DNA of 64,000 nt. It comes from Paraburkholderia monticola (GTDB lineage Bacteria > Pseudomonadota > Gammaproteobacteria > Burkholderiales > Burkholderiaceae). Location: the NCBI RefSeq assembly GCF_001580545.1, contig NZ_LRBG01000039.1, forward strand, positions 1 to 64,000, given 5' to 3'. Both the position numbers and the translations under genes were made by a program. Below the pieces are notes generated by a model. It ran no database searches. It was not told the origin of the DNA and worked only from the letters and a program-made list of their open reading frames with translations. How positions within the stretch are numbered: position 1 is the first letter of the stretch; every line of letters begins with the position of its first letter. Positions 15,790-24,361 of the stretch are shown here, in pieces.

Positions 15790-17313
15790 ATGGCCAACTC
15801 ACCGAATCTGAATGCCGCGGCGATCGCACTGAATCGCTTCGGCCTCGGCGCGCGCGCCGATGAAGCGCCGCCCGCCGATCCGAAGGGCTGGCTGCTCGCG
15901 CAGTTCGAGCAATATCAGCCTCGGCCGGACGCGTGGGCGAACCAGCCCGATTCGATCGCGTTGTCGAAGGAACTCTTGCAGCAGCGCATGGAGATCGAGC
16001 AGCAGCGCAAACAGAAGCCGGGCGAGGAGACCAATGCAAGCCCGAGCGCGATCAACAACGCGACCAACTCCGCGAGCAGCAACACCCCAGCCGCCAGCCA
16101 GTCCGACCCGCAATCCGCGCGGCAAGCACAACGAAAAGCCCTGCGCTTCGAAGTCCTCGACCTATACCGCTCCTCGGTCAATGCGCGGGTTGCGAGCGCG
16201 CTGAACACGCCGACCCCGTTCATCGAACGGCTCGTGCATTTCTGGGCGAATCACTTCGCGGTGTCGAGCGAAAAGCCCGGCGTCGCGGCGCTGGCCGGCT
16301 CGTTCGAAGCGGAGGCGATCCGCCCGCACGTGCTCGGCCGTTTCGAGGACATGCTGGTGGCCGTCGAGCGTCATCCGGCCATGCAACTGTTCCTCGACCA
16401 GGCCCGCTCGGTCGGACCCGACAGCATGGCCGCGCTGCGCGCCGCGCAACGCAATCCGGACAACAAGCGCGGACTCAACGAGAACCTCGCGCGCGAGATC
16501 ATGGAGCTGCATACGCTCGGCGTGCGCAGCGGCTATAGCCAGGACGACGTGACCGAGTTCGCGCGCGCGTTGACCGGCTGGAGCCTCGTCGGCAATCCGG
16601 GCAATGGCGGCGCCAACGCGAACCCTCGCGCATTGGCGCAGAACGGCGAACCCGGCAGCTTCGTGTTTCGCCCCGCGCTGCACGAGCCCGGCTCACGCAC
16701 GATCATGGGACGCCGCTACGACGAAGCAGGCGAACAGCAGGCGCTCGCGATCCTGCACGACCTCGCGCACGCGCCGGCCACCGCGCAGCATATCGGCACC
16801 AAGCTCGCCCGTCATTTCGTCGGCGACAATCCGCCCGCGGGCGTCAGCGATCGTCTCGCCGACGCGTTCGCGCGCAGCGACGGCGATCTGCCGACCGTCT
16901 ATCGCGCGTTGATCGATAGCCGCCAAGCGTGGTCGCCGAACGCGGTGAAGTTCAAGACGCCGTGGGAGTGGACCATTTCGTCGATGCGCGGACTCGGTTG
17001 GCACGACCTCGGCAATCTGCAGAGCGCGCCGATTCTCACGCAGCTCGGCCAGCCGGTGTGGCGCCCCGGTTCGCCCGCCGGCTACGACGATATCGCCGCG
17101 AGCTGGGCCGCGCCCGATGCGCTCGTGCGTCGCGTCGAAGTCGCGCAACGTTTTGCCGCGCACGTCGGCGACCGGCTCGATGCGCGCTCGCTCGGCCAAA
17201 CCTTGCTGGCTGGCTCGCTCAGCGAGCCGACGGCCACGGCGGTGGCGCGCGCGGAAAGCGCGTCGACCGCGATCGCGCTGCTGCTCGTATCGCCCGATTT
17301 TCAACGGAGATGA
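15790..17313 (+). CDS. DUF1800 family protein
   Basis: 507 aa, usual for DUF1800. Family signatures are AIALNRFGLGARADE at the N-terminus, LVHFWANHFAVS, GLNENLAREIMELHTLG and GWSLVGNP. There is a low-complexity Gln/Ser/Asn linker at about residues 75-120. No convincing signal peptide, though the family is often secreted with its DUF1501 partner. That partner follows in the next gene, an almost invariant pairing of unknown biochemical role. The start (MANSPNLN) lies 83 nt after the sensor gene, so it may belong to the ECF sigma operon. Confidence 0.9.
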   Translation: MANSPNLNAAAIALNRFGLGARADEAPPADPKGWLLAQFEQYQPRPDAWANQPDSIALSKELLQQRMEIEQQRKQKPGEETNASPSAINNATNSASSNTPAASQSDPQSARQAQRKALRFEVLDLYRSSVNARVASALNTPTPFIERLVHFWANHFAVSSEKPGVAALAGSFEAEAIRPHVLGRFEDMLVAVERHPAMQLFLDQARSVGPDSMAALRAAQRNPDNKRGLNENLAREIMELHTLGVRSGYSQDDVTEFARALTGWSLVGNPGNGGANANPRALAQNGEPGSFVFRPALHEPGSRTIMGRRYDEAGEQQALAILHDLAHAPATAQHIGTKLARHFVGDNPPAGVSDRLADAFARSDGDLPTVYRALIDSRQAWSPNAVKFKTPWEWTISSMRGLGWHDLGNLQSAPILTQLGQPVWRPGSPAGYDDIAASWAAPDALVRRVEVAQRFAAHVGDRLDARSLGQTLLAGSLSEPTATAVARAESASTAIALLLVSPDFQRR

Positions 17314-17318
17314 ATGCC

Positions 17319-18467
17319 ATGCTGTCACGTCGCCAGTTTCTGAGCGTCGCCGCCGCCGGTGCCGGCGCGCTGCTCGTGTCGCCGCGCCTCGCGTTCGCAC
17401 ATGTCGCGACCGACCGGCGCTTCGTGTTCGTGATCCAGCGTGGCGCGGCGGACGGCCTGAACATCGTCGTGCCGTACGCGGACCCCGCATACGCGACGCT
17501 GCGCGGACCGCTCGCGATCGATGCGTCGAACGCACCGCATCTGGACGGCACGTTCGCCTTGCATCCGGCGCTCACGCAGATGGCAAAGCTCTACGCGGAC
17601 CGCGAGGCGCTGTTCGTGCACGCGGTCGCCTCGCCGTATCGCGACCGCTCGCATTTCGACGGACAGAACGTGCTGGAAACGGGCGGCACCTCGCCCTATC
17701 AGACGAAGGACGGTTGGCTCAACCGGCTCGCCGCGCAATTGCCCGCCGCCCGCGAAAACGCGATCGCGTTCGCGCCGACGGTGCCGATGGCGCTGCGCGG
17801 TTCGGCCTCGGTGACCTCGTATGCGCCGTCGGCGCTGCCGCAGGCGCCCGACGATCTGCTCGCACGCGTTTCGCAGTTGTACGAGCAGGACGCGCAGTTG
17901 CGGCCGCTGTGGGAATCGGCGATGGCGGCGCGCGGCCTCGCAGGCGATGCCGGCGCGCGCCAGGACCCGGCGAGCCTCGGCAAGCTCGCGGCGAGTTTTC
18001 TCTCGCGCGACGACGGTCCGCGCATCGCGATGATCGAGACCGGCGGATGGGACACGCACAGCGCGCAGAACGCGCGGCTCGCGAATCAGTTGAAGGCGCT
18101 CGACACGATGCTCGCCGCGTTGCGCGACGGCATGGGGCCGTCGTGGAACAAGACCACGGTGCTGGTCGCAACCGAGTTCGGCAGGACCGCGGCCGCGAAC
18201 GGCACGGGCGGCACCGATCACGGCACCGGCTCGGTCGCGATGGTGCTAGGCGGGGCGGTGCAGGGCGGACGCGTGATTGCCGATTGGCCGGGCCTCGCGC
18301 CGCATCAGCTGTATCAGTCGCGTGACCTGCGGCCGACCGCTTCGCTCGATGCGTTGATTGCCGGCACCGCGAGTGAAAGTCTCGGGCTCGATCCCGAGCG
18401 CACCGCGGCCGCGTTGTTTGGCCGGACCGTGGCGGCCAGACCCATGACGGGCATCGTGAGAGCGTGA
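17319..18467 (+). CDS. DUF1501 family Tat-exported protein
   Basis: 382 aa beginning MLSRRQFLSVAAAGAGALLV, a Tat signal (SRRQFL), so it is exported folded. DUF1501 proteins have an alkaline phosphatase/sulfatase-like fold; visible signatures are FVIQRGAADGLNIVVPY, RDRSHFDGQNVLETG, METGGWDTHSAQN-like (ETGGWDTH) and VATEFGRTAAANG with GGTDHGTGSV, which carry the metal-ligand Asp/His residues. ATG 17319 was preferred to ATG 17310 because GGAG at 17306-17309 is correctly spaced only for 17319. Pairs with DUF1800 just upstream. Part of its 3' end is duplicated downstream. Confidence 0.92.
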   Translation: MLSRRQFLSVAAAGAGALLVSPRLAFAHVATDRRFVFVIQRGAADGLNIVVPYADPAYATLRGPLAIDASNAPHLDGTFALHPALTQMAKLYADREALFVHAVASPYRDRSHFDGQNVLETGGTSPYQTKDGWLNRLAAQLPAARENAIAFAPTVPMALRGSASVTSYAPSALPQAPDDLLARVSQLYEQDAQLRPLWESAMAARGLAGDAGARQDPASLGKLAASFLSRDDGPRIAMIETGGWDTHSAQNARLANQLKALDTMLAALRDGMGPSWNKTTVLVATEFGRTAAANGTGGTDHGTGSVAMVLGGAVQGGRVIADWPGLAPHQLYQSRDLRPTASLDALIAGTASESLGLDPERTAAALFGRTVAARPMTGIVRA

Positions 18468-18601
18468 GGCGTCGATGGCATGACAGCGTCGAATAACGAT
18501 GGCACGGAGGCGTGATGGGCGATCGAGGGTTCGGTGGGCGAGCGGCGCGGGATCGTGGCGGACGGGGGTTCGGCTCATATCGGCGCGGGGAGTCGCAGGA
18601 G

Positions 18602-18745
18602 TTGACGTTGACAGCCTTGCTCGACGCGTTGATCGTCGGCGCGGCGAGCGAGAGTATCGCGCTCGATCTGGAGCGCACGGCGGCCGCGCTATTCGACCTG
18701 ACAATCGTGGCGCGGCCGTTGACGGGGGTGGTGAGGAGCTGGTGA
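18602..18745 (+). pseudogene. Duplicated C-terminal fragment of the DUF1501 gene
   Basis: This 47-codon stretch, ending in its own stop, closely matches the last ~46 codons of the preceding gene: LDALIVGAASESIALDLERT here versus LDALIAGTASESLGLDPERT there, then TAAALF...VARPLTGVV versus TAAALF...AARPMTGIV. The offset is about 275 bp. An upstream ATG (18512) gives a 77-codon ORF, but the added N-terminus is low-complexity Gly/Arg. It is best read as a partial tandem duplication that has diverged. Confidence 0.75.
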
Positions 18746-18792
18746 AGCGGCGGACGTCACGGTGACGTCCGCCCTGATCCTGCGGTGCGAAC

Positions 18793-19338
18793 TCAACGTG
18801 CGCGGACAGCGGCGTCGCATTGACTCGCCGCGAGCGCATGCGTCGCGTGCACCGAGCGCTCGCCGACGCGATGATAGCGGCGTCCGTAGTAGATCAGCGC
18901 ATCGCCCGCGCCTTGCGTGCGCGCGGCCTTCACCGCGCAGAAGAACACCGTGTGCGTGCCGACTTCGGTCACCGACTCGATCTCGCAGTCGAGCGACGCG
19001 AGCGCGTCCTGCAACACCGGTGCGCCGGTCGCGAGGCGGTCCCATTGCGCGGCGGCGAAACGCTCTTCGATTGCGAGCGCGCTCGTCGCGAAGTGTGCGG
19101 CCAGCGCCTGTTGCTCGGCGCTCAGCACGTTCACGCACAGCTTGCCGTTGGTGCGAAACGCCGCGTTGTTACGGCTGCCGCGATTGATGCAGACGAGCAG
19201 GGTGGGGGGCTCATCGGTCACGCCGCAGACCGCCGACGCGGTGCAGCCCGCGAGGCCGGCTTCCCCGTCGCTGGTGATGATGTTGACGGCCGCGCCAAGG
19301 CCAGCCATCGCGTCGCGGAACGTGCTCTTGTCAACCAT
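18793..19338 (-). CDS. NAD(P)H:flavin oxidoreductase (RutF/HpaC-type)
   Basis: 181 aa flavin reductase-like split-barrel protein. GCTASAVCGVTDEPPTLLVC and NRGSRNNAAFRTNGKLCVNVL are classic for the small component of two-component flavin monooxygenases, supplying FMNH2. HTVFFCAVKA and the GDALIYYGRRYHRV end fit the same family. It lies 75 nt downstream of, and in the same direction as, an LLM-class monooxygenase, its obvious partner. Confidence 0.9.
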   Translation of the reverse strand: MVDKSTFRDAMAGLGAAVNIITSDGEAGLAGCTASAVCGVTDEPPTLLVCINRGSRNNAAFRTNGKLCVNVLSAEQQALAAHFATSALAIEERFAAAQWDRLATGAPVLQDALASLDCEIESVTEVGTHTVFFCAVKAARTQGAGDALIYYGRRYHRVGERSVHATHALAASQCDAAVRAR

Positions 19339-19413
19339 GGGGGCCTCTTCCTGGAAATCGGGTGCCGTCGCACGGCGCGCGCGATGGCATTCGTTGAAAC
19401 GACGCTGCTCGTG

Positions 19414-20808
19414 TCAGTCGTGCGCCGCGTCGGCCGGTGCCCCCGCGCAAGCGGGCGAACGAAAGCGCGCCGCCGTGTGACTCTCGGGCAGCCGTGCATG
19501 GCCGAACAGCTTTTCGCGCAGCGTGCCGTCGCGATACCCCCGCTTGTACGCGCCACGTTCCTGCAGCAGCGGCACCACCAGCTCGATGAAATCGTCGAAG
19601 CACTCGGGCACGACGGTGCGCGACAGATTGAATCCATCGACGCCGGTTTCCTCGGTCCACGCGATCAGCTCGTTGGCGATTTTCTCGGCCGAGCCGACGA
19701 GCGGTTGCTGGCGGCTGCCGAGCACCATCTGTTCGAGCAGCTTGCGGCGGGTCCACTGCGGACCGGCCGCGCGCGTCATCGCTTCGACATTCGACACGAT
19801 CGCCTGACTCTTGCCGGTCTCGATCGGCTCGTCGAGGTCGTAGCGCGCGAAGTCGATGCCGAGCGAGGCGGCCGCATGCACGAGCGCTGCTTCCGAGCTG
19901 ACATAGCGGCGGTACTCGTCGAATTTCTCCTGCGCTTCCTGATCGGTGCGGCCCGTAATGACGGTCTGGCCGAGCAGCACCTTGATGTCGTCGGCGCGAC
20001 GGCCGCCGGCGAGCGCATGCGCGCGAATGTCGTCGACGATCGACTTGACCGCCGGCTTCGCCTGGCCGTTGACGAACACGCACTCCGCGTGGGCCGCCGC
20101 AAACTGCTTGCCGCGCGCCGACGACCCGGCCTGATACAGCACCGGCGTGCGCTGCGGCGACGGCTCGGCGAGATGCATCGCATCGACGCGATACTGCTTG
20201 CCGTGGTGATGGATCACATGGACCTTCGACGCGTCCGCATAGACGCCTTGCGTCCTGTCGCGCAGCACCGCGCCGTCTTCCCAGCTGCATTCCCACAGCT
20301 TGTAGACGAGCTCCATGTACTCGTCGGCGAGATCGTAGCGGTCGTCGTGCGCCATCTGGCCGGTCAAACCGATCGCGCGCGATGCGCTGTCCAGATAGCC
20401 GGTCACGATGTTCCAGCCGACCCGGCCGCGCGTCAGGTGATCGAGCGTCGACATGCGGCGCGCGAACAGATACGGCTGCTCGACCGACAGATTCGACGTG
20501 ACGCCGAACGACAGATGCCGGGTGACCGCGGCCATCGCCGGAATCAGCAGCGTCGGATCGTTGACGGGTACCTGCACGGCGCCGCGGATCGCCGCGTCGG
20601 GATTGCCGCCGTAGACGTCGTAGACGCCCACCACGTCCGCGAAAAAGATGCCGTCGAACAGACCCGCTTCGAGCTTGCGCGCGTAGTCGGTCCAGTACTG
20701 CAGATCGGTGTAGCGGCTGGACTGGTCGCGCGGATGGGTCCACAGCCCTTGCTGGATGTGGCCTACGCAATTCATGTCAAACGCGTTGAGAACGATTTCC
20801 TTCGGCAT
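19414..20808 (-). CDS. LLM-class flavin-dependent monooxygenase (NtaA/SnaA/DszA family)
   Basis: 464 aa TIM-barrel enzyme using FMNH2 and O2. Family features are the N-terminal HxxGLWTHPRDQSSRYTDLQYW segment, FDGIFFADVVGVYDVYGG, DHLTRGRVGWNIVTGYLDSA and the PVLYQAGSSARGKQFAA stretch. Members oxidise aminopolycarboxylates, organosulfur compounds or related molecules; this one's substrate is not clear. Operon with the flavin reductase downstream and divergent from an Xre-cupin regulator. The open frame extends to 21249, but ATG 20808 (MPKEIVLNAF) is where the conserved protein begins. Confidence 0.9.
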   Translation of the reverse strand: MPKEIVLNAFDMNCVGHIQQGLWTHPRDQSSRYTDLQYWTDYARKLEAGLFDGIFFADVVGVYDVYGGNPDAAIRGAVQVPVNDPTLLIPAMAAVTRHLSFGVTSNLSVEQPYLFARRMSTLDHLTRGRVGWNIVTGYLDSASRAIGLTGQMAHDDRYDLADEYMELVYKLWECSWEDGAVLRDRTQGVYADASKVHVIHHHGKQYRVDAMHLAEPSPQRTPVLYQAGSSARGKQFAAAHAECVFVNGQAKPAVKSIVDDIRAHALAGGRRADDIKVLLGQTVITGRTDQEAQEKFDEYRRYVSSEAALVHAAASLGIDFARYDLDEPIETGKSQAIVSNVEAMTRAAGPQWTRRKLLEQMVLGSRQQPLVGSAEKIANELIAWTEETGVDGFNLSRTVVPECFDDFIELVVPLLQERGAYKRGYRDGTLREKLFGHARLPESHTAARFRSPACAGAPADAAHD

Positions 20809-20857
20809 GGCGGATTCCGGCGGGTAAGCGGGTTCGGACGATGACGTTTCGTTTAAT

Positions 20858-20879
20858 ATAGTGGACGAAAAATCACTAT
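20858..20879. promoter_or_regulatory. Candidate operator between LLM monooxygenase and Xre regulator genes
   Basis: ATAGTG-N10-CACTAT, perfect 6-bp arms whose centres lie 16 bp apart, in the AT-rich part of the divergent intergenic region. It is 50 bp upstream of the monooxygenase start and 116 bp upstream of the regulator start, a position that fits control of the monooxygenase promoter. Confidence 0.5.
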
Positions 20880-20994
20880 GCAAGACTTTATTCGGTGACG
20901 GTACGGATGCCCGGTCGAACGCCGCTTGCCCGCCCGCTACCGCCACGCATCGATATAATTTCGCGGTACTCACTTGCGCACCGACGACCCCGCC

Positions 20995-21564
20995 ATGTCC
21001 GAAACCTCCGCCATCGATCTGACCCAGGCGATCTCCGCGCGCGTGAAGACCGAGCGGGAGGCGCGCAACTGGTCGCTTGCCGAGCTGGCCGAGCGCTCGG
21101 GCGTGTCGAAGGCGATGATCAGCAAGATCGAGCGCGGCGAAGCGAGTCCGACCGCGACGGTGCTCGGGCGGCTGTCGGGTGCGTTCGGATTGACGCTGTC
21201 GACGTTGCTCGCGCTCGCCGAGCAGACCGGCGAGCGGCTCGTGCGTCATGCGGACCAGTCGCTGTGGGAAGACCCCGAGACCGGCTACACGCGGCGGCGC
21301 ATTTCACCGCCGACCGGCGGCGTGCTGGAGTTGCTCGAAATCGAATTGCCGGTTGGCGTGAGGGTGCCTTATCCGTCGGATGCGTTCGTGTTCCAGCATC
21401 AGCAGATCTGGGTCACCCAAGGGGTGTTGACGTTTCGCGAAGGCACGCTGACGTACCGGCTCGAAGCGGGGGATTGTCTGCAACTCGGTGCGCCGGTCGA
21501 ATGCGAGTTCTTCAATGCGGGTGCCGAGGTCTGCAGCTATGTGGTGGGGTTGGTGCGGCGTTGA
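20995..21564 (+). CDS. Xre-family regulator with C-terminal cupin domain
   Basis: 189 aa. The helix-turn-helix is at about residues 12-65 (WSLAELAERSGVSKAMISKIERGEASPTATVLGRLS is diagnostic), followed by a cupin barrel (residues about 105-185) that binds a small effector. The SutR/PuuR-like architecture often governs a neighbouring catabolic operon, here the divergent monooxygenase/flavin reductase pair. Confidence 0.9.
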   Translation: MSETSAIDLTQAISARVKTEREARNWSLAELAERSGVSKAMISKIERGEASPTATVLGRLSGAFGLTLSTLLALAEQTGERLVRHADQSLWEDPETGYTRRRISPPTGGVLELLEIELPVGVRVPYPSDAFVFQHQQIWVTQGVLTFREGTLTYRLEAGDCLQLGAPVECEFFNAGAEVCSYVVGLVRR

Positions 21565-21635
21565 GGTGGATTGGCGGGAGACGCCGCATGCATCGCATGG
21601 TCGCGGCGCCCCCTTCGCGAGTCGAAGGCCGACGC

Positions 21636-22007
21636 TCAGCCTCCGCCACCACTTCCGCGGGATGGCAGGCCGAGCGTGAGCCTGTTGTTCACCGAGGTCA
21701 CGCCCGGAACGCCTTTTGCGACATCGCCAGCCTGCTGGATCATGCTGCCATCGGGCACCGAACCCGACAACGTCACTGCGCCGCTGCGCGCCCGTACGAA
21801 CACATTCGACACGTTGAAGCCCTGCGTTCTACCGAGCGCGCGCCGCACGTCGCGGCCGAGCTTGCGATCGGCCGTACGTGTCGATGTGGCAGGCGCGGCT
21901 GCCGTGGCGGCGGGTGCCTGGGCGTCGCTCGCCTGGGCATAGGCGCTGGATGCGGTCGCCACGCACAGGACAAGACCGAGCGCCTTCAAGAGATTGAGTG
22001 TTTTCAC
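21636..22007 (-). CDS. Exported BON-domain protein
   Basis: 123 aa with a signal peptide (cleavage near AYA-Q), an Ala/Thr-rich linker and one BON domain (DRKLGRDVRRAL...VRARSGAVTLSGSV...GVTSVNNRL). BON domains associate with phospholipid membranes; this is probably a periplasmic envelope-stability protein of the OsmY/Kbp type. Gly-rich tail. Monocistronic. Confidence 0.85.
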   Translation of the reverse strand: MKTLNLLKALGLVLCVATASSAYAQASDAQAPAATAAAPATSTRTADRKLGRDVRRALGRTQGFNVSNVFVRARSGAVTLSGSVPDGSMIQQAGDVAKGVPGVTSVNNRLTLGLPSRGSGGGG

Positions 22008-22165
22008 GTTTTCACCACCCTCGAAAAGTTGATGTCGCTTCGTTGCATGTTAGAAACGCTGCGCGCTGTCGAGCTGGTCTGGACTCTGGGAAGCGCCCGT
22101 CTTATAGAAGAGTTGAGGTTGTGGCGCTCCCGGCGCGCTTAAACGATACTCCAGCAAGGGCCGGG

Positions 22166-22244
22166 ATGCTGAAAAAAACTGGCAGAGGTGTGGCCGCGCC
22201 TGATCGATGTCGTGACCCAACTGGAAATCGCGCTGTCGCATTGA
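22166..22244 (+). pseudogene. Possible frameshifted gene remnant
   Basis: After a 7-A run the frame reads KLAEVWPRLIDVVTQLEIAL and soon stops, a credible protein C-terminus. With one A fewer it would join to an ATG (22166) preceded by a purine-rich stretch, giving about 25 residues. Without the shift, a TGA interrupts. Parent family not recognised; it could be a decayed gene or a sequencing-sensitive homopolymer. Confidence 0.3.
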
Positions 22245-22280
22245 GCGGCAGCGCGATTCATTGCTGGCGCGCGCGCCCGC

Positions 22281-24086
22281 TCAGAACCACTGCGGCGCCA
22301 TGCTGAGCGTCGTATCGTCGAGCGTGCGCAGCGGCGCCAGCATCGACGCGACGCGCGGCAACTCGCAGCGGAAGAACCACTGGCACGCGTGCAGCTTGCC
22401 GCGATAGAAGTCCTGATCCGCCGCGCCGCTCGCACCCGGCAACGCGGCGTTGGCCACCAGCGCCTGCCTCAGCCACGTCCACGCCATCACGATGTGACCA
22501 AAAGCTTCGAGGAACGCGTTCGCATTGGCAAGCGCGCGGTCGGTATCGGTTGCGAGCGCGGGCAGCAGCGCTTCGAGCGTGCCGTTCAGATCACGCCATG
22601 CGGCGCCGAGCGCATCGGCGTGGGCCTGAAGCGTGGCATGCTCGCGCGCGGCGTCGATGCTTCGCTGGAGTTCGCGGGCGAGCAGCTTCAGCGCCGCGCC
22701 CTGTTTCATCGTGACCTTGCGGCCCAGCAGGTCGATCGCCTGAATGCCGTGCGTGCCCTCGTGAATCATGTTCAGTCGATTGTCGCGATAGAACTGCTCG
22801 ACCGGATATTCGCGCGTGTAGCCGTAGCCGCCGTGGATCTGGATCGCGAGGCTGTTCGCTTCGAGGCACCATTGCGACGGCCACGACTTGACGATCGGCG
22901 TCAGCAGATCGAGCAGCAGCGCCGCCTCGGCGCGCGCGTCGTCGCTCTCGCCGGTGTTCTGTTCATCGACGAGCCGCGCCGCGTACAGGCTCAGCGCGTA
23001 AGCCCCTTCTACGTAGGCCTTTTGCGCGAGCAGCATGCGGCGCACGTCCGCATGTTCGATCAACGGCACTTGCGGATCGAGCGGATTCTTGCTGGTCGGA
23101 TGACGTCCTTGCGGCCGTTCGCGCGCGTATTCGAGCGAGGCCAGATAGCCGCGATAGCCGAGCATCACCGCGCCGAGACCGACGCCGATACGCGCCTCGT
23201 TCATCATATGGAACATATAGGCGAGCCCATGATGCGGCTCGCCGACCAGTTCGCCGACGCACTCGCCATGCTCGCCGAACGACAGCATCGTCGAGGTCGT
23301 GCCACGCCAGCCCATCTTGTGAATCAGGCCCGCGAGCGCGACGTCGTTGCGTGCGCCGAGGCTGCCGTCCTCGTTGACGCGAAACTTCGGCACGGTGAAC
23401 AGCGAGATGCCTTTGACCCCCGGCGGCCCGCCCGGAATGCGCGCGAGCACCAGATGCACGATGTTCTCGCTCAACTCGTGATCGCCGCCCGAAATGAAGA
23501 TCTTGTTGCCGCGAATCGAGTAAGTGCCGTCCGGGTTCGGCGTGGCCGTGGTCGTCAGATCGGACAGGCTCGAACCCGCCTGCGGCTCGGTCAGTGCCAT
23601 CGTGCCGAACGCCCGGCCTTCGAATAGCGCGCCCAGGTACTTGCGCTTCTGCGCGTCGGAGCCAAACCGTTCGATCACGTTCGCATTGGCGCTCGTCAAC
23701 ATCGCATAGGACGACGTCGCAATGTTCGCGCTCTTGAACAGCGATAGACACGCAAACGAGATCACCGCCGGCAACTGCATGCCGCCCCATTCGTAGTCCT
23801 TGCTCGCGGCGAGAAAGCCGGTCGCGCGCAATGCGTCGAGCGCGTCCTTGACCTCGTGCGGCATCGTCACGCGCTGGCCGTCGAACTGCGGCTCGTGCTC
23901 ATCAGAGAGCCGGTTGTGCGGCGCGAATTTCTCGACCGCCACCGCATGCGCGGTGTCGAGCGCCGCGTTGAAGGTCTCGCGGCTGTGATCGGCGTGACGC
24001 GCGCGCTGCGTCAGCGTCTCGGCGTCGAGTACTTCGAATAGCTGGAATTCCAGATCCCGCGTGTTGATGATCAGCGCATCTTGCAT
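22281..24086 (-). CDS. Acyl-CoA dehydrogenase (600-aa class)
   Basis: 601 aa, the long class with an extra C-terminal helical domain, as in DmdC- and AidB-like enzymes. FAD/acyl-CoA signatures: MALTEPQAGSSLSDL, GNKIFISGGDHELSENIVHLVLA, and the C-terminal IHGGYGYTREYPVEQFYRDNRL with MIHEGTHGIQ. It oxidises an acyl-CoA to the 2-enoyl-CoA, passing electrons to ETF. Divergent from an SDR and an acyl-CoA synthetase gene, with which it likely forms a lipid-degradation module. Chain specificity cannot be read. Confidence 0.93.
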   Translation of the reverse strand: MQDALIINTRDLEFQLFEVLDAETLTQRARHADHSRETFNAALDTAHAVAVEKFAPHNRLSDEHEPQFDGQRVTMPHEVKDALDALRATGFLAASKDYEWGGMQLPAVISFACLSLFKSANIATSSYAMLTSANANVIERFGSDAQKRKYLGALFEGRAFGTMALTEPQAGSSLSDLTTTATPNPDGTYSIRGNKIFISGGDHELSENIVHLVLARIPGGPPGVKGISLFTVPKFRVNEDGSLGARNDVALAGLIHKMGWRGTTSTMLSFGEHGECVGELVGEPHHGLAYMFHMMNEARIGVGLGAVMLGYRGYLASLEYARERPQGRHPTSKNPLDPQVPLIEHADVRRMLLAQKAYVEGAYALSLYAARLVDEQNTGESDDARAEAALLLDLLTPIVKSWPSQWCLEANSLAIQIHGGYGYTREYPVEQFYRDNRLNMIHEGTHGIQAIDLLGRKVTMKQGAALKLLARELQRSIDAAREHATLQAHADALGAAWRDLNGTLEALLPALATDTDRALANANAFLEAFGHIVMAWTWLRQALVANAALPGASGAADQDFYRGKLHACQWFFRCELPRVASMLAPLRTLDDTTLSMAPQWF

Positions 24087-24361
24087 CGGTGAAAGCCCGT
24101 TTAAAGGTAAGCCGCTGTGCGGAACCGCATCGCGAGGCGCCTGGTTCGGTGCTCGCTGATACGTGCCGCTTCCATGGCGTGGAGCGTTTGAAAAACGCGC
24201 TATGCGGGTAAGTCCCGAGGAACTGCGCGCTGCCGATGCACGTCAGTTTATAACGAAAAAGAATGAGCGTGCTTTTATTTACACGCCGAATTTCGGCACG
24301 TATGATGGTCCGAAATCGCGGAATACAAATCTGCATGGCAGAACAACTGGAGGAGCGACGC

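Noticed and set aside
22050..22241. 63-codon minus-strand ORF next to the acyl-CoA dehydrogenase
   Set aside because: Overlaps a better candidate remnant on the other strand; no domain or start signal.
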